A stretch of 64,000 nucleotides of DNA from assembly GCA_903907925.1 (NCBI GenBank), contig CAIVQB010000018.1:1-64000 (forward strand). The letters run 5' to 3'. The translations under genes were made by a program, and so were the position numbers. The DNA is from an uncultured Verrucomicrobiota bacterium. GTDB taxonomy: Bacteria > Verrucomicrobiota > Verrucomicrobiia > Limisphaerales > UBA9464. A model generated the notes under the pieces. It was not told the DNA's origin, ran no database searches, and was given only the letters and a program-made list of their open reading frames with translations. Positions 18,942 through 27,204 of this stretch are shown piece after piece. Each line of letters begins with the position of its first letter. Position 1 is the first letter of the stretch.

Positions 18942-20261
18942 ATGAATTCCCCCGTTCCGTCCTCCGACTTCAACCGGCGTGATTTCGTCAAGGCCGGCTC
19001 CCTCGCCACGATGATGGCCGCGCTCGGCGGCATTCCGATCCAGGCCGAAGACGCCAAGACGCCGCCGGCCGGAACGCTGGCGGTGCCCAAGGCAGATCCC
19101 AACTTCAAGGAGAAGCCGGTGGGCCCGCCGGTGAAGATGGGATTGATCGGTCTCGGCGCGCAGGGACGCGACATCATCACGCAATTGGGCCGGCTGCCGA
19201 ATGCCCCGCTCGTTGGCATCTGCGATCACTACAAGGCTTCGATCAAGCGGGCCGCCGAAGCAGCGCCCGCGGCCAAGATCTACGACGACTACAAGGCACT
19301 GCTTGACGATAAGGACGTGCAGGCGGTGGTCATCGCCACACCGACCCATCTTCACAAGGAGATCGCTCTCGCCGCTCTCGCCGCGGGAAAAAACGTCTAC
19401 CTGGAAGCGCCGATGGCCGGTTCCATTGACGATGCGCGCACGATTGCCAAAGCGGCCGCTGCCCTTCCGGCAAAACAGATCTTCCAGGTGGGTCACGCGT
19501 TCCGCGCCAATCCCCAGCATCATCACGTCCTGAAGTTCTTCCGCACCGGCGCCTGCGGACACACCGCCTCTGCGCGGGCGCAGTTCAACAAGAAGCAATC
19601 CTGGCGGCGCGCCTCACCGAATCCGGAGCGTGAAAAAGCCCTCAACTGGCGGTTGTTCCGCGAAACGTCGCTGGGTCTCGCCGGTGAAATTGGCGTTCAC
19701 GCCATCGACACGGTCAGTTGGTATCTCGATGCGCTGCCGGTTTCGATCACCGGGTTTGGCGGCATCCTCCAATGGCAGGATGGCCGCGAAGTGGAGGACA
19801 CCGTCCACGCGGTAGTCGAGTATCCGGGCGGCGTTCGCATGCATTACAGCGCGACCCTCGCGAGTTCCTTTGAAGGCGAACATCAGATCTTTCACGGCAG
19901 CGACGCGGCGATCCTCATCCGCGACAACCGCGGTTGGATGTTCAAGGAAGTCGACGCGCCCCTGCTCGGCTGGGAAGTGTATGCCCGGAAGGACGATTTC
20001 CTCTCCGATTCCGGAATCGCCCTCGTCGCCAACGCGACCAAGATCCTCGCCCAGGGCAAGAAGCCGGCCGAGGCCGCGTCCGACACCGACTCGCCGTTGA
20101 AATACGCCCTCGAGAAATTCGTGGAACACGTCAACGAGGGCACCAAGCCGGATTGCGGCTGGAAGGAAGGCTTCGAGGCGACCGTCACCGCGGTCAAAAC
20201 CAACGAGGCCATCAGCACCAACGGCAAGGTCACCCTCGACAAGGCGCTCTTCACCGTCTGA
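18942..20261 (+). CDS. Gfo/Idh/MocA family oxidoreductase, Tat-exported
   Basis: This 439-residue protein has a twin-arginine signal (NRRDFVKAGSLATMMAALGG), so it is probably periplasmic. The Rossmann motif VKMGLIGLGAQGRDI lies near residue 62, and GVHAIDTVSWYLDALP is the second conserved site. The usual EKP motif, whose lysine is catalytic in many members, reads LEAPMAGS here. It probably oxidises a sugar or related polyol with bound NAD(P). The upstream ThuA-DUF1080 gene is a likely pathway partner although a terminator separates them. The ATG at 18942 was chosen because the Tat motif follows directly. Confidence 0.9.
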   Translation: MNSPVPSSDFNRRDFVKAGSLATMMAALGGIPIQAEDAKTPPAGTLAVPKADPNFKEKPVGPPVKMGLIGLGAQGRDIITQLGRLPNAPLVGICDHYKASIKRAAEAAPAAKIYDDYKALLDDKDVQAVVIATPTHLHKEIALAALAAGKNVYLEAPMAGSIDDARTIAKAAAALPAKQIFQVGHAFRANPQHHHVLKFFRTGACGHTASARAQFNKKQSWRRASPNPEREKALNWRLFRETSLGLAGEIGVHAIDTVSWYLDALPVSITGFGGILQWQDGREVEDTVHAVVEYPGGVRMHYSATLASSFEGEHQIFHGSDAAILIRDNRGWMFKEVDAPLLGWEVYARKDDFLSDSGIALVANATKILAQGKKPAEAASDTDSPLKYALEKFVEHVNEGTKPDCGWKEGFEATVTAVKTNEAISTNGKVTLDKALFTV

Positions 20262-20280
20262 GTGAGAGCGGAGCGGGCTG

Positions 20281-21471
20281 TCAGGCCCGAAGTGTTTCCG
20301 GATCCACACCGATGGATCGGCACCAGTCGCGATAGGCGAACGGGCTGATCTCGCTCGGCTTGATTTCGCTCCGGCCGCCCCAGAAAACGTTGGTGTAGCT
20401 CACCGCGATCCCCGCCTCTTCCAGATGCCGGTCGATGGCCGCCTTGTGCGCCAGCACCACGTCGCGGTCGGTGCCGTGGGCCACGCCCATCACGTTGACG
20501 TTGCGGAATTCCGGGCCGCCTTCGCGCCAGTAGGCGTGGGTCATGATGTGGTGGCGCCCCACTTCCCGACCGGCGTCGAGTTCGCGGCCGGCCGGAACCG
20601 CCCAATGAAAGAGGGCGTTGAACTTGGTCACCTTTTCACCCGAGCTCAACGTCTTCACGTGCTCGAGGAAGGTGCTGAACCGGCCGATCACCTTGCGCGC
20701 GTTGAGATCCTCGGCGATGCGGCAGAATTCATCTAGGCCGAGTACGGCCTCGGCAGCGCGCGAACTCCAAAGATCCGCGCTGAGTTCTTCGGGCCGGAAT
20801 TCGCGCTTCAACGCTGTCAGCACCCGCCATTCGAGATCGGACAAGTGCACGATCTGGACATCCAATACATCGGCCAGCACGTCCGCGCGGCTGCCGGGTT
20901 CCATGCCACGACGCCGGACATGGCCCACGCCGAGGGCGAAAAGTTTCCTGGCGGGCATCAACCGGAACCGCTCGGCACCGACCCGTTGACGCAACACTTC
21001 GGCATGCTTTTCCAGAGAGAATCCCTGCGGAACCTTGAGCGTCGTCCACAGGCGATAGTTCGAGCCCGGCGTCGCGGCATCGGTGGATCGGACCACCACG
21101 TGTCCGCTGAACGGGTCCTGCTGGAACATGTAGTCGAAGGCCGCGTCGGTCTTCTCGATGGGAATCTGCCACGCGCACAACGCGCCATCGGCCAGATTGG
21201 TGGCGAGCAGGGTTTGGCGAATACGGCGAATGGTGCCGGCGGCCAGCAGGGCGCGGAGCCGTTCGATCACGGTTTCGAGCGGCACTTCGGAACGTCGACT
21301 GATCTCGGCCAGCGGATTTCGCAGGAACCCCTGGATCTGGTCCTCGCTGACCGCAAGGATTTGCGCATTGATCGGATCAGTGGTCAGGACGGATGTGGCC
21401 GCGGCTGTCATTTCAGTCGGAACGTTACTGGAAACAGGTCGTATTGGCGATGGGTGAAACAGAGTGCTCAT
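20281..21471 (-). CDS. Tandem Lrp/AsnC-type protein, siroheme-decarboxylase (AhbA/AhbB)-like
   Basis: This 396-residue protein contains two AsnC/Lrp-like units. The first has a winged-helix segment PLAEISRRSEVPLETVIERL near residues 53-72 and an RRIRQT wing. The second begins at about residue 210 with DLEWRVLTALKREF. The end contains KFNALFHWAVP, HHIMTHAYWREGGPEFRNVNVMGVAHG and IAVSYTNVFWG, which resemble siroheme decarboxylase subunits of alternative heme and heme d1 synthesis. No other heme d1 gene is nearby, so the function may instead be regulatory. An alternative ATG at 21411 would drop 20 residues. It lies 88 bases downstream of the TatD-like gene. Confidence 0.8.
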   Translation of the reverse strand: MSTLFHPSPIRPVSSNVPTEMTAAATSVLTTDPINAQILAVSEDQIQGFLRNPLAEISRRSEVPLETVIERLRALLAAGTIRRIRQTLLATNLADGALCAWQIPIEKTDAAFDYMFQQDPFSGHVVVRSTDAATPGSNYRLWTTLKVPQGFSLEKHAEVLRQRVGAERFRLMPARKLFALGVGHVRRRGMEPGSRADVLADVLDVQIVHLSDLEWRVLTALKREFRPEELSADLWSSRAAEAVLGLDEFCRIAEDLNARKVIGRFSTFLEHVKTLSSGEKVTKFNALFHWAVPAGRELDAGREVGRHHIMTHAYWREGGPEFRNVNVMGVAHGTDRDVVLAHKAAIDRHLEEAGIAVSYTNVFWGGRSEIKPSEISPFAYRDWCRSIGVDPETLRA

Positions 21472-21559
21472 CGGGCGTCAGCGTGCCCGAATCCGCGAAA
21501 ACCGGGCCACCCGGTTCTTGGCGAAAACCCGCCACGGGACGGCCTTGAATTTGACCGGA

Positions 21560-22363
21560 CTACCGCAGTTGGAACCGCGGATTCTGGCTGAGGAAGCGCA
21601 CCGGGTTCTGGTAGACGACGCGGTCGATCGCCTCGGCACTCCAGCCGCGTCGACGCATTTCCAAGGCGGTCTTGGGAATCGCCAGCGGGACACTTTCACC
21701 CCAATCGCAGGCGGAATTCATCCACAAACGATCGCTGCCGTGCAGATCGAGAATGTCGACCGCCCGCGCCGGCGTGCATTTGCTGATCGGATACAACGTC
21801 ATCCCCGCCCAATGCCCGCGTTCCAGCACGCAGCGGACGGTGTGTTCCTCGACGTGATCGATCAGCACCCGCTCGGGACGGATCCGTGAATCCGCCTTCA
21901 ACACGTCGAGAATGAGCCGGGTGCCCTTGAGTTTGTCCTCCAGGTGCGGCGTGTGGACCAGAATGAGTTGATCGTGACGGGCGGCGAGGTCGACGTGCAT
22001 CTCCAGCACGCGCAGTTCGTTGCGCGAGTTCTTGTTCAGGCCGATTTCACCGATGCCCAACACTGTGGGGCGATCGAGGAATTCCGGGATGATGGAAATG
22101 ACGTCAGTCGCTAGTGCGACGTCCTCGGATTCCTTCGGGTTGATGCAGAGCCAGCAATAGTGGGGCAGACCGTAACGTGCGGCGCGGGCCGGCTCGTACT
22201 CGGTGAGCTGGCGGAAATAATCGCGAAACCCGTCCACCGAGGAGCGGTCGAAACCGGCCCAGAACGCCGGCTCGCAGACCGCGGCGCACCCGGCGGTGAC
22301 CATGTCGAGATAGTCATCCGTGGTGCGGCTGACCATGTGGCCGTGGGGTTCGATGTAGCGCAT
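21560..22363 (-). CDS. TatD-family metal hydrolase, EboB-like
   Basis: This 267-residue amidohydrolase-fold protein keeps the metal-binding pattern of TatD enzymes: IEPHGHM near the start, GIGEIGLNK, LVHTPHLEDK, LIDHVEEHTV and SACDWGES. The N-terminal HMVSRTTDDYLDMVTAG matches, from memory, the EboB proteins of the cyanobacterial/algal ebo cluster, more closely than it matches housekeeping TatD nucleases. None of the other ebo genes (such as the UbiA-like prenyltransferase) is in the window. The substrate is unknown. It is 36 bases downstream of the DUF5990 gene on the same strand. Confidence 0.82.
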   Translation of the reverse strand: MRYIEPHGHMVSRTTDDYLDMVTAGCAAVCEPAFWAGFDRSSVDGFRDYFRQLTEYEPARAARYGLPHYCWLCINPKESEDVALATDVISIIPEFLDRPTVLGIGEIGLNKNSRNELRVLEMHVDLAARHDQLILVHTPHLEDKLKGTRLILDVLKADSRIRPERVLIDHVEEHTVRCVLERGHWAGMTLYPISKCTPARAVDILDLHGSDRLWMNSACDWGESVPLAIPKTALEMRRRGWSAEAIDRVVYQNPVRFLSQNPRFQLR

Positions 22364-22399
22364 AGCCGTGACAGTAAACGGTAAACAGGGGTCAGTGAA

Positions 22400-22885
22400 T
22401 CACTCTTCAACAGGACGGACCGTCCACCCGGCTCCGAGCAGCGGGACCGAGGCGCAGGCAGGGCCGTCATCCTTCGCGACCGCGTGGACCCGGGCTTCCA
22501 GCAGATTCGCAGGTTTTCGGGCCTGGACCAACTGGGTCATCGTCAGGTCGCGGAGGTGGATTTTGATCCGCCGGAACATCACTCGGGTGCCGGCCACCTC
22601 ACCGCTCCAACTGAGATAGAAAAATCGTTCACCGCGTTTTCCATGAACCGCCGGTCCAGAAAAATCGGGAGCCCCGTCCGGACTTCTTTTCTCCGCGACG
22701 AGAATCTCCCAGGCGACCGCATTTGATCCGACCTTCCTCCCTGGTTGATGCCCCGTCTTGGTCTGCAGTTCCACTCGGACGGAACGCTTGCCGTCGAAGC
22801 CTTCAAATCGATGCACCGGAATGCCTTCGCAAACAAGGCGAACCTGCAGCGTGGGCAAATTGGCTGGAACTGAACGGGATGCCAT
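22400..22885 (-). CDS. DUF5990 family protein
   Basis: This 161-residue protein begins near LQVRLVCEGIPVHRFEGF and continues with VRVELQTKTGH, FFYLSWSG and RRIKIHLRDLT, the pattern of DUF5990. These are small soluble proteins of unknown function. There is no signal peptide or membrane segment. It starts 4 bases after the stop of the PIN-domain toxin gene, so it is likely to be co-transcribed with the toxin-antitoxin pair. Confidence 0.75.
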   Translation of the reverse strand: MASRSVPANLPTLQVRLVCEGIPVHRFEGFDGKRSVRVELQTKTGHQPGRKVGSNAVAWEILVAEKRSPDGAPDFSGPAVHGKRGERFFYLSWSGEVAGTRVMFRRIKIHLRDLTMTQLVQARKPANLLEARVHAVAKDDGPACASVPLLGAGWTVRPVEE

Positions 22886-22889
22886 CGAC

Positions 22890-23336
22890 TCAAAGTTTCA
22901 CGAGTTTCAACCCCGCCGCCGTCGCCAGCTTCTTCTGCCGCTCATCGAAGGTTAGGAAGTGCTTCAGCTTGAGTTCCTGGGCGCAGGCGACGTGTAGGAC
23001 GTCGGACGACCGGGTGCCCAATGTTGGTGTCAGGGTCCGGCTCAGTTCGGCGGCGCGGTCGAGTGCGGCGCGCCATAACAGGTCGGCCCGGTGCAGACGG
23101 CCATCGATAAAGTCCGTTTCAAATTCCGCGAGGACCTCCGTAAGTTTGGCCTGAGGAAGTTCGCCGCGAAACGCGGCCAGACAGATGACATTGGCGATTT
23201 CACAGCGGCCGTGATGGGTAACCGGCAAGGCCCCGGCCAACCGGCCACGCCAGGCGGCGATTTCGCGGAGGCCGGGCTGGTTCAAGTACAGCCGGCACAA
23301 CGCGCTGGGATCGACATAGATCTCCTCAGCATGCAC
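22890..23336 (-). CDS. PIN-domain toxin (VapC-like)
   Basis: This 148-residue protein opens with IYVDPSALCRLYL, giving the first acidic residue of the PIN fold. A conserved glutamate follows in CEIANVICLA, and the last acidic cluster is RSSDVLHVACAQELKLKHFLTFDERQKKLA. PIN domains of toxin-antitoxin systems are magnesium-dependent RNases. The start is GTG at 23336, which overlaps the end of the antitoxin gene by 11 bases. Length and order (antitoxin first) are standard for type II systems. Confidence 0.85.
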   Translation of the reverse strand: MHAEEIYVDPSALCRLYLNQPGLREIAAWRGRLAGALPVTHHGRCEIANVICLAAFRGELPQAKLTEVLAEFETDFIDGRLHRADLLWRAALDRAAELSRTLTPTLGTRSSDVLHVACAQELKLKHFLTFDERQKKLATAAGLKLVKL

Positions 23337-23580
23337 TTCGATTGTCCTCGTGGAGGCGCCTCGCCGCCTCTTCGGTCATGGCTTTCGGCATATAACGAAG
23401 GACACGCGCCATGTAGTCGGGCATCGGGCCGGGCTTCCGCACCTTCCGCGGGACCGGCTCCATCACATAGGCGGGCTCGCCGTTGTCGGTGATGGTGACC
23501 CGGCCGAATTCCTCGATCTTTCGCTTCACCGAACGGAAGTCGGTGCGGAGTTCGCGGATGCTGGCGGTGGCGGCACTCAT
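23326..23580 (-). CDS. Phd/YefM-type antitoxin
   Basis: This 84-residue protein begins MSAATASIRELRTDFRSVKR and continues with VTITDNGEPAYVMEPV, the typical N-terminal Phd/YefM DNA-binding fold that represses its own operon. The C-terminal half (about residues 50-84) would bind and block the PIN toxin. The ATG at 23580 was chosen over a longer frame reaching 23616. It overlaps the toxin start by 11 bases, so the two are translationally linked. Confidence 0.82.
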   Translation of the reverse strand: MSAATASIRELRTDFRSVKRKIEEFGRVTITDNGEPAYVMEPVPRKVRKPGPMPDYMARVLRYMPKAMTEEAARRLHEDNRSAC

Positions 23581-23612
23581 GCTGTGAAACACTACTGTTG
23601 TACACCCGCCGG

Positions 23613-23882
23613 TCAACCGGCCTTTCCCGGCCAGGCACCCACCGCGCCCTTGCCGGGAGCCTTCGCAATCGGGTCGGGTGTCGGATCGCTGAACGACACC
23701 AGCACCGCCTCGGCGCGCTGCGGTTCGCCGTCGGCCAGATGCTTCATCGCCTCGCGAAACGCCGTGAGCCGAAAATCGGATTCACCGGTCCCGCGGTCTA
23801 GGCGATCGAGAAAAGCGGCGAGCTCGATGAGTTTGCACCGGGCATCCATGAAATAGAGGTCGAGCACCTGCTGGCGAGTCAT
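23613..23882 (-). CDS. Small conserved protein of unknown function
   Basis: This 89-residue protein starts MTRQQVLDLYFMDARCKLIE and continues with LAAFLDRLDR and FREAMKHLADGEPQRAEAVL. It ends in KGAVGAWPGKAG. It looks largely alpha-helical and soluble. The frame is open upstream to 24008, overlapping the divergent copper ATPase start, but the ATG at 23882 gives a compact protein and a 100-base divergent spacer. I recall similar short proteins in other Verrucomicrobiota, without known function. Confidence 0.65.
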   Translation of the reverse strand: MTRQQVLDLYFMDARCKLIELAAFLDRLDRGTGESDFRLTAFREAMKHLADGEPQRAEAVLVSFSDPTPDPIAKAPGKGAVGAWPGKAG

Positions 23883-23969
23883 GCGCGGAACATACGCCGC
23901 CGGGTCCGATGGACAACTCCCGGATGGGCCGGGTACCGGCAATTGATTTGCCAGCTCACCTTCCGGGCC

Positions 23970-23974
23970 GGAGG
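23970..23974 (+). promoter_or_regulatory. Shine-Dalgarno site of the copper ATPase gene
   Basis: GGAGG lies 8 bases before the ATG at 23983. It is one of the few textbook Shine-Dalgarno sequences in this window and supports that start. Confidence 0.6.
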
Positions 23975-23982
23975 TTGCTGAT

Positions 23983-26289
23983 ATGGCTTTGGCTCCGATT
24001 TCCTTCAAGCCACGACCTCCTCAACCGGCCGTGCTTCCGCTGGCGCCCGTCGTTGAAAGTCCTCCTGCCGGCGCGCGAACCGTTCTCCGGGTGGAGGATA
24101 TGACCTGTGGTTCCTGCGCGGCCCGGGTTCAGGCGGGATTGATCGGCGTGGCCGGAGTGGCGACAGCGCGGGTGGAATTGGAGGCGGCCCGCGCGGTGGT
24201 GGACTGGAAACCGGGTCAGGAACCGGCTGTCGAAACCCTGGTGGCCGCGCTCAAGGCCGTGGGGTACGCCGCCGCTGTCCAACGAATGGATGTAGCGCCT
24301 TCAACCGGAGGTTCTGCGGCGGAACAGGCGTGGCGTCGGGCGGTGTGGATCGGCGTTCCGGTGACCCTCGCGATGATGGTGGCGGAGTGGATTTTCGGGC
24401 TGGGAATGAACCGGACCTATCACGGCGTCGCGCTGATGCTCGCGCTGCCGGTGCAGGTGTGGGTCGGCGCCGGGTTCTATCGCGGCGCCTGGAGGCAGTT
24501 GAAGGTGGGCGGGTCGAACATGGACACGCTGGTGTCCTTGGGATCGACCGCTGCATTTGGATTCAGTCTCTGGGCGTTTCTGACCGGGATGCCGGGTCAC
24601 GTTTATTTCATGGAATCCTCCGGAATCCTGACGCTGGTCAGCCTCGGTCATTGGCTCGAAGCGCGGATGTCGGTCCACGCCGGTGCCTCCCTCAAAGCGT
24701 TGCTCACCCTCGCGCCCGCCACCGCGCGGCGTCGGACGGCTGCCGTTGAGATCGAAGTCCCGGTCGCCGAGCTGCAGATCGGCGATGAAATTGTCCTGCG
24801 TCCCGGAGATCGCGTGCCGGTCGATGCAGTCGTTTTGGAAGGCGAATCGGCGGTGGATGAAGCAATGCTGACCGGTGAACCGTTGCCGGTGGAGAAAACG
24901 GCGGCGGCACGGCTGTATTCGGGCACGGTGAACACCTCCGGTCGGATGGTGGCACGCGTCGATGCCACGGGGGAAGCCACCGCGCTCGCCCATATCATCG
25001 CCGCGGTGCAACGGGCGCAGTCGAGTCGGGCCGGGATCCAACGTCTCGCCGATCGCATCAGCGCGGTGTTCGTCCCGGTGGTGGTGCTGATCGCCCTCGG
25101 CGCTGCGGCGTGGTGGGGATTCGCCTTCGATTCCGCGAGCGCCCTTCAATCGACCCTCGGGCATTGGCTGTGGCACGCGCATCCGCCGGAGACGCCACTC
25201 GCCGCGGCGTTTGTCATGCTGTCGGCGGTGTTGATCGTTGCCTGCCCGTGCGCGATGGGATTGGCCACGCCCGCCGCCCTGATGGCCGGGGTCAACGCGG
25301 CGGCCCGACAGGGAATCCTGATCCGCGACGCCCAGGCGCTGGAGAAATCCGGACGCATCACGACGGTCATCTTCGACAAGACCGGAACGTTGACCGAAGG
25401 CCGCCCGGTGATCAGCGCCCGATTGGATCTCAGCGGCGCGGAATCCGAGGGACCCGCTTTGGACGGCCTAGCCGCGAGCCTGGCCCGGCCCTCGTCGCAT
25501 CCGCTGAGCCTCGCGGTGTCCACGTTGCGAGCGGCGCTGGTGCCGCTCGACGGTTGGCGCGAAGTGCGGGGAAGTGGTGTCGAGGCGCGATGGACGAATC
25601 AGAACGTTCGTTTGGGTTCACCAGTCTGGCTGCGCGAATCCGGGGTTGAGCTGGGCGGAATCGATCCATTTCTCGCCGAACAGGCGAAACTCGGCGCGAC
25701 GGTTCTGGTGGTTTCGATCGGGTCGAACGCGATCGGTGCCTATGCCTTGCGCGATGCTTTGAAATCCGGCGCGCGGGACGTCGTCACGCGATTGCAATCG
25801 GGTGGATTCCGGGTGCGATTGCTCTCAGGGGATCAACCGGCCGCCGTCACTGCGATTGCCGCGGAATTGGGATTGTCCGCTGCTGCTGCAACCGCCGGTG
25901 TTCGTCCGGAGAAAAAGGCGGCCTTCCTCGCGGAATTGCAGGCGGGCGGCGAACGGGTGGCCTTTGTCGGCGATGGATTGAACGATGGACCGGCACTGGC
26001 GCAGGCCGACCTCGGGATTGCCGTGTCCCGGGCCACCGATGTGGCACGCGAAGCGGCCGATGTGGTGCTGCTGCGACCTGATTTGATGGCCGTGCCCACG
26101 GCCTTGGAACTGGCCCGGCAGACGCTGCGGGTCATCCACCAGAATCTGTTCTGGGCCTTCTTCTACAACGCCGCCTTCGTGCCGCTCGCCGCCGTCGGAT
26201 TGCTCAGCCCGCTGCTGAGCGCCGCCGCGATGGGCTTGAGCGACGTGATCGTGATCGGCAACGCCCTCCGCCTGGCGCGGAAACGGTGA
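23983..26289 (+). CDS. copA: Copper-type P1B ATPase
   Basis: This 768-residue inner-membrane pump has one N-terminal heavy-metal-associated domain (residues about 27-95) with DMTCGSCAARV. Further motifs are the ion-pathway VACPCAMGLATPA, the phosphorylated aspartate in FDKTGTLTEG, the SHP motif in RPSSHPLSL and GDGLNDGPALAQADLG. The TM7 YN and TM8 M..S residues typical of Cu(I) pumps are visible near the end (FFYNAAFVPLAAVG, AAAMGLSD), although the second serine of the common MxxSS motif is aspartate here. It most likely exports Cu(I) or Ag(I). No copper regulator or chaperone gene is adjacent. Confidence 0.93.
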   Translation: MALAPISFKPRPPQPAVLPLAPVVESPPAGARTVLRVEDMTCGSCAARVQAGLIGVAGVATARVELEAARAVVDWKPGQEPAVETLVAALKAVGYAAAVQRMDVAPSTGGSAAEQAWRRAVWIGVPVTLAMMVAEWIFGLGMNRTYHGVALMLALPVQVWVGAGFYRGAWRQLKVGGSNMDTLVSLGSTAAFGFSLWAFLTGMPGHVYFMESSGILTLVSLGHWLEARMSVHAGASLKALLTLAPATARRRTAAVEIEVPVAELQIGDEIVLRPGDRVPVDAVVLEGESAVDEAMLTGEPLPVEKTAAARLYSGTVNTSGRMVARVDATGEATALAHIIAAVQRAQSSRAGIQRLADRISAVFVPVVVLIALGAAAWWGFAFDSASALQSTLGHWLWHAHPPETPLAAAFVMLSAVLIVACPCAMGLATPAALMAGVNAAARQGILIRDAQALEKSGRITTVIFDKTGTLTEGRPVISARLDLSGAESEGPALDGLAASLARPSSHPLSLAVSTLRAALVPLDGWREVRGSGVEARWTNQNVRLGSPVWLRESGVELGGIDPFLAEQAKLGATVLVVSIGSNAIGAYALRDALKSGARDVVTRLQSGGFRVRLLSGDQPAAVTAIAAELGLSAAAATAGVRPEKKAAFLAELQAGGERVAFVGDGLNDGPALAQADLGIAVSRATDVAREAADVVLLRPDLMAVPTALELARQTLRVIHQNLFWAFFYNAAFVPLAAVGLLSPLLSAAAMGLSDVIVIGNALRLARKR

Positions 26290-26294
26290 TGGGG

Positions 26295-26405
26295 AGTGAC
26301 ACGGATTTCACGAATTATCACGAATTGAGACGGGCGGAGCAGAGTGAATCCAATTGGATCGGCTCTTCAGGAATCCGTGTTAATCCGTGAAATCCGCGTC
26401 TCACT
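26295..26405. repeat. Imperfect inverted repeat (REP-like) between convergent genes
   Basis: The left arm at 26295-26326 starts AGTGACACGGATTTCACGAA. The right arm at 26372-26405, read on the minus strand, starts AGTGAGACGCGGATTTCACG and continues GATTAACACGGATT. About 45 bases separate the arms. The right arm overlaps the stop codon of thiD. Such ACACGGATTTCACG palindromes look like dispersed intergenic elements and might end transcription from both sides. Confidence 0.65.
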
Positions 26406-27204
26406 TCCAAAATGAATTCAGCGCAGTATGACGCCCAATGCGGACACTCTGAGCGATCGCCTGCGTGATGTGATTCTTCGCCAGTTCCACTGCCTCGGGT
26501 AGCGCGAGCCCCAACGCCAGATAGCCGGCGATGGCTGCGGAATAGGTGCAGCCGGTTCCGTGGGTGGTGACGCCGCGGATCATCGGGACGGAGAAGGTCA
26601 GGCCATTCCGGCCGTCGAAAAAAACGTCGGTCGCCGTGCGGACTCCGCGGAGGTGCCCGCCTTTGACGAGCGCGGCGCATCCGAATCGGAGATGAATCTC
26701 AATGGCCGCCTGGTGCAGATCATCGATCGAACGCAGCGGGTGCCCCACCAGGACTTCCGCCTCGTCGAGATTGGGTGTGATCAGAGTAGCCAGCGGCAGA
26801 AGGCCGTCCAACAACGCACGAACGGCGGCCGGCTGAAGCAATCGCGCCCCACTGGTGGCGATCATCACCGGATCGACGACCAACGGCGGACGTTTCCGTG
26901 CGGGAATGGAGGACCAGAATCGGACCACCTCCCGGATGAGCCCTGCGTTGAAGAGCATCCCCGTCTTGACTGCACGCGGCGGCAGTTCGGCGAAGAGAGT
27001 TTCCAACTGCGCCCAGAGGAAGGCCACCGGCACCGCATGAACCGCGGCCACCGTCGACGGGTTTTGGGCGGTCAGACAGGTGATTGCCGACGTGCCGTGA
27101 ACCCCAAGCGCCGCGAAGGTCTTCAAATCCGCCTGGATGCCCGCGCCCCCGCCGCTATCGGAGCCAGCGATGGTGAGCGCGATGGGCTGATGATGGCGAG
27201 TCAT
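26401..27204 (-). CDS. thiD: Hydroxymethylpyrimidine/phosphomethylpyrimidine kinase
   Basis: This 267-residue protein is a ribokinase-fold enzyme that phosphorylates HMP and HMP-P for thiamine synthesis. The motifs are IAGSDSGGGAGIQADLKTF, KTGMLF, VVDPVMIATSGARLL, LITPNLDEAEVL, KGGHLRG and HGTGCTYSAAIAGYL. The ATG at 27204 overlaps the TGA of the upstream transglutaminase gene by four bases. The frame is open further upstream, but that stretch lies inside the transglutaminase gene and is not ThiD-like. No other thiamine gene is nearby. Confidence 0.93.
   Translation of the reverse strand: MTRHHQPIALTIAGSDSGGGAGIQADLKTFAALGVHGTSAITCLTAQNPSTVAAVHAVPVAFLWAQLETLFAELPPRAVKTGMLFNAGLIREVVRFWSSIPARKRPPLVVDPVMIATSGARLLQPAAVRALLDGLLPLATLITPNLDEAEVLVGHPLRSIDDLHQAAIEIHLRFGCAALVKGGHLRGVRTATDVFFDGRNGLTFSVPMIRGVTTHGTGCTYSAAIAGYLALGLALPEAVELAKNHITQAIAQSVRIGRHTALNSFWK

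Noticed and set aside
20275-20290. CGGGC/GCCCG hairpin between the convergent genes ending at 20261 and 20281
   Set aside because: The stem is only five bases, there is no T-run, and it overlaps the stop codon region; too weak to call a terminator.
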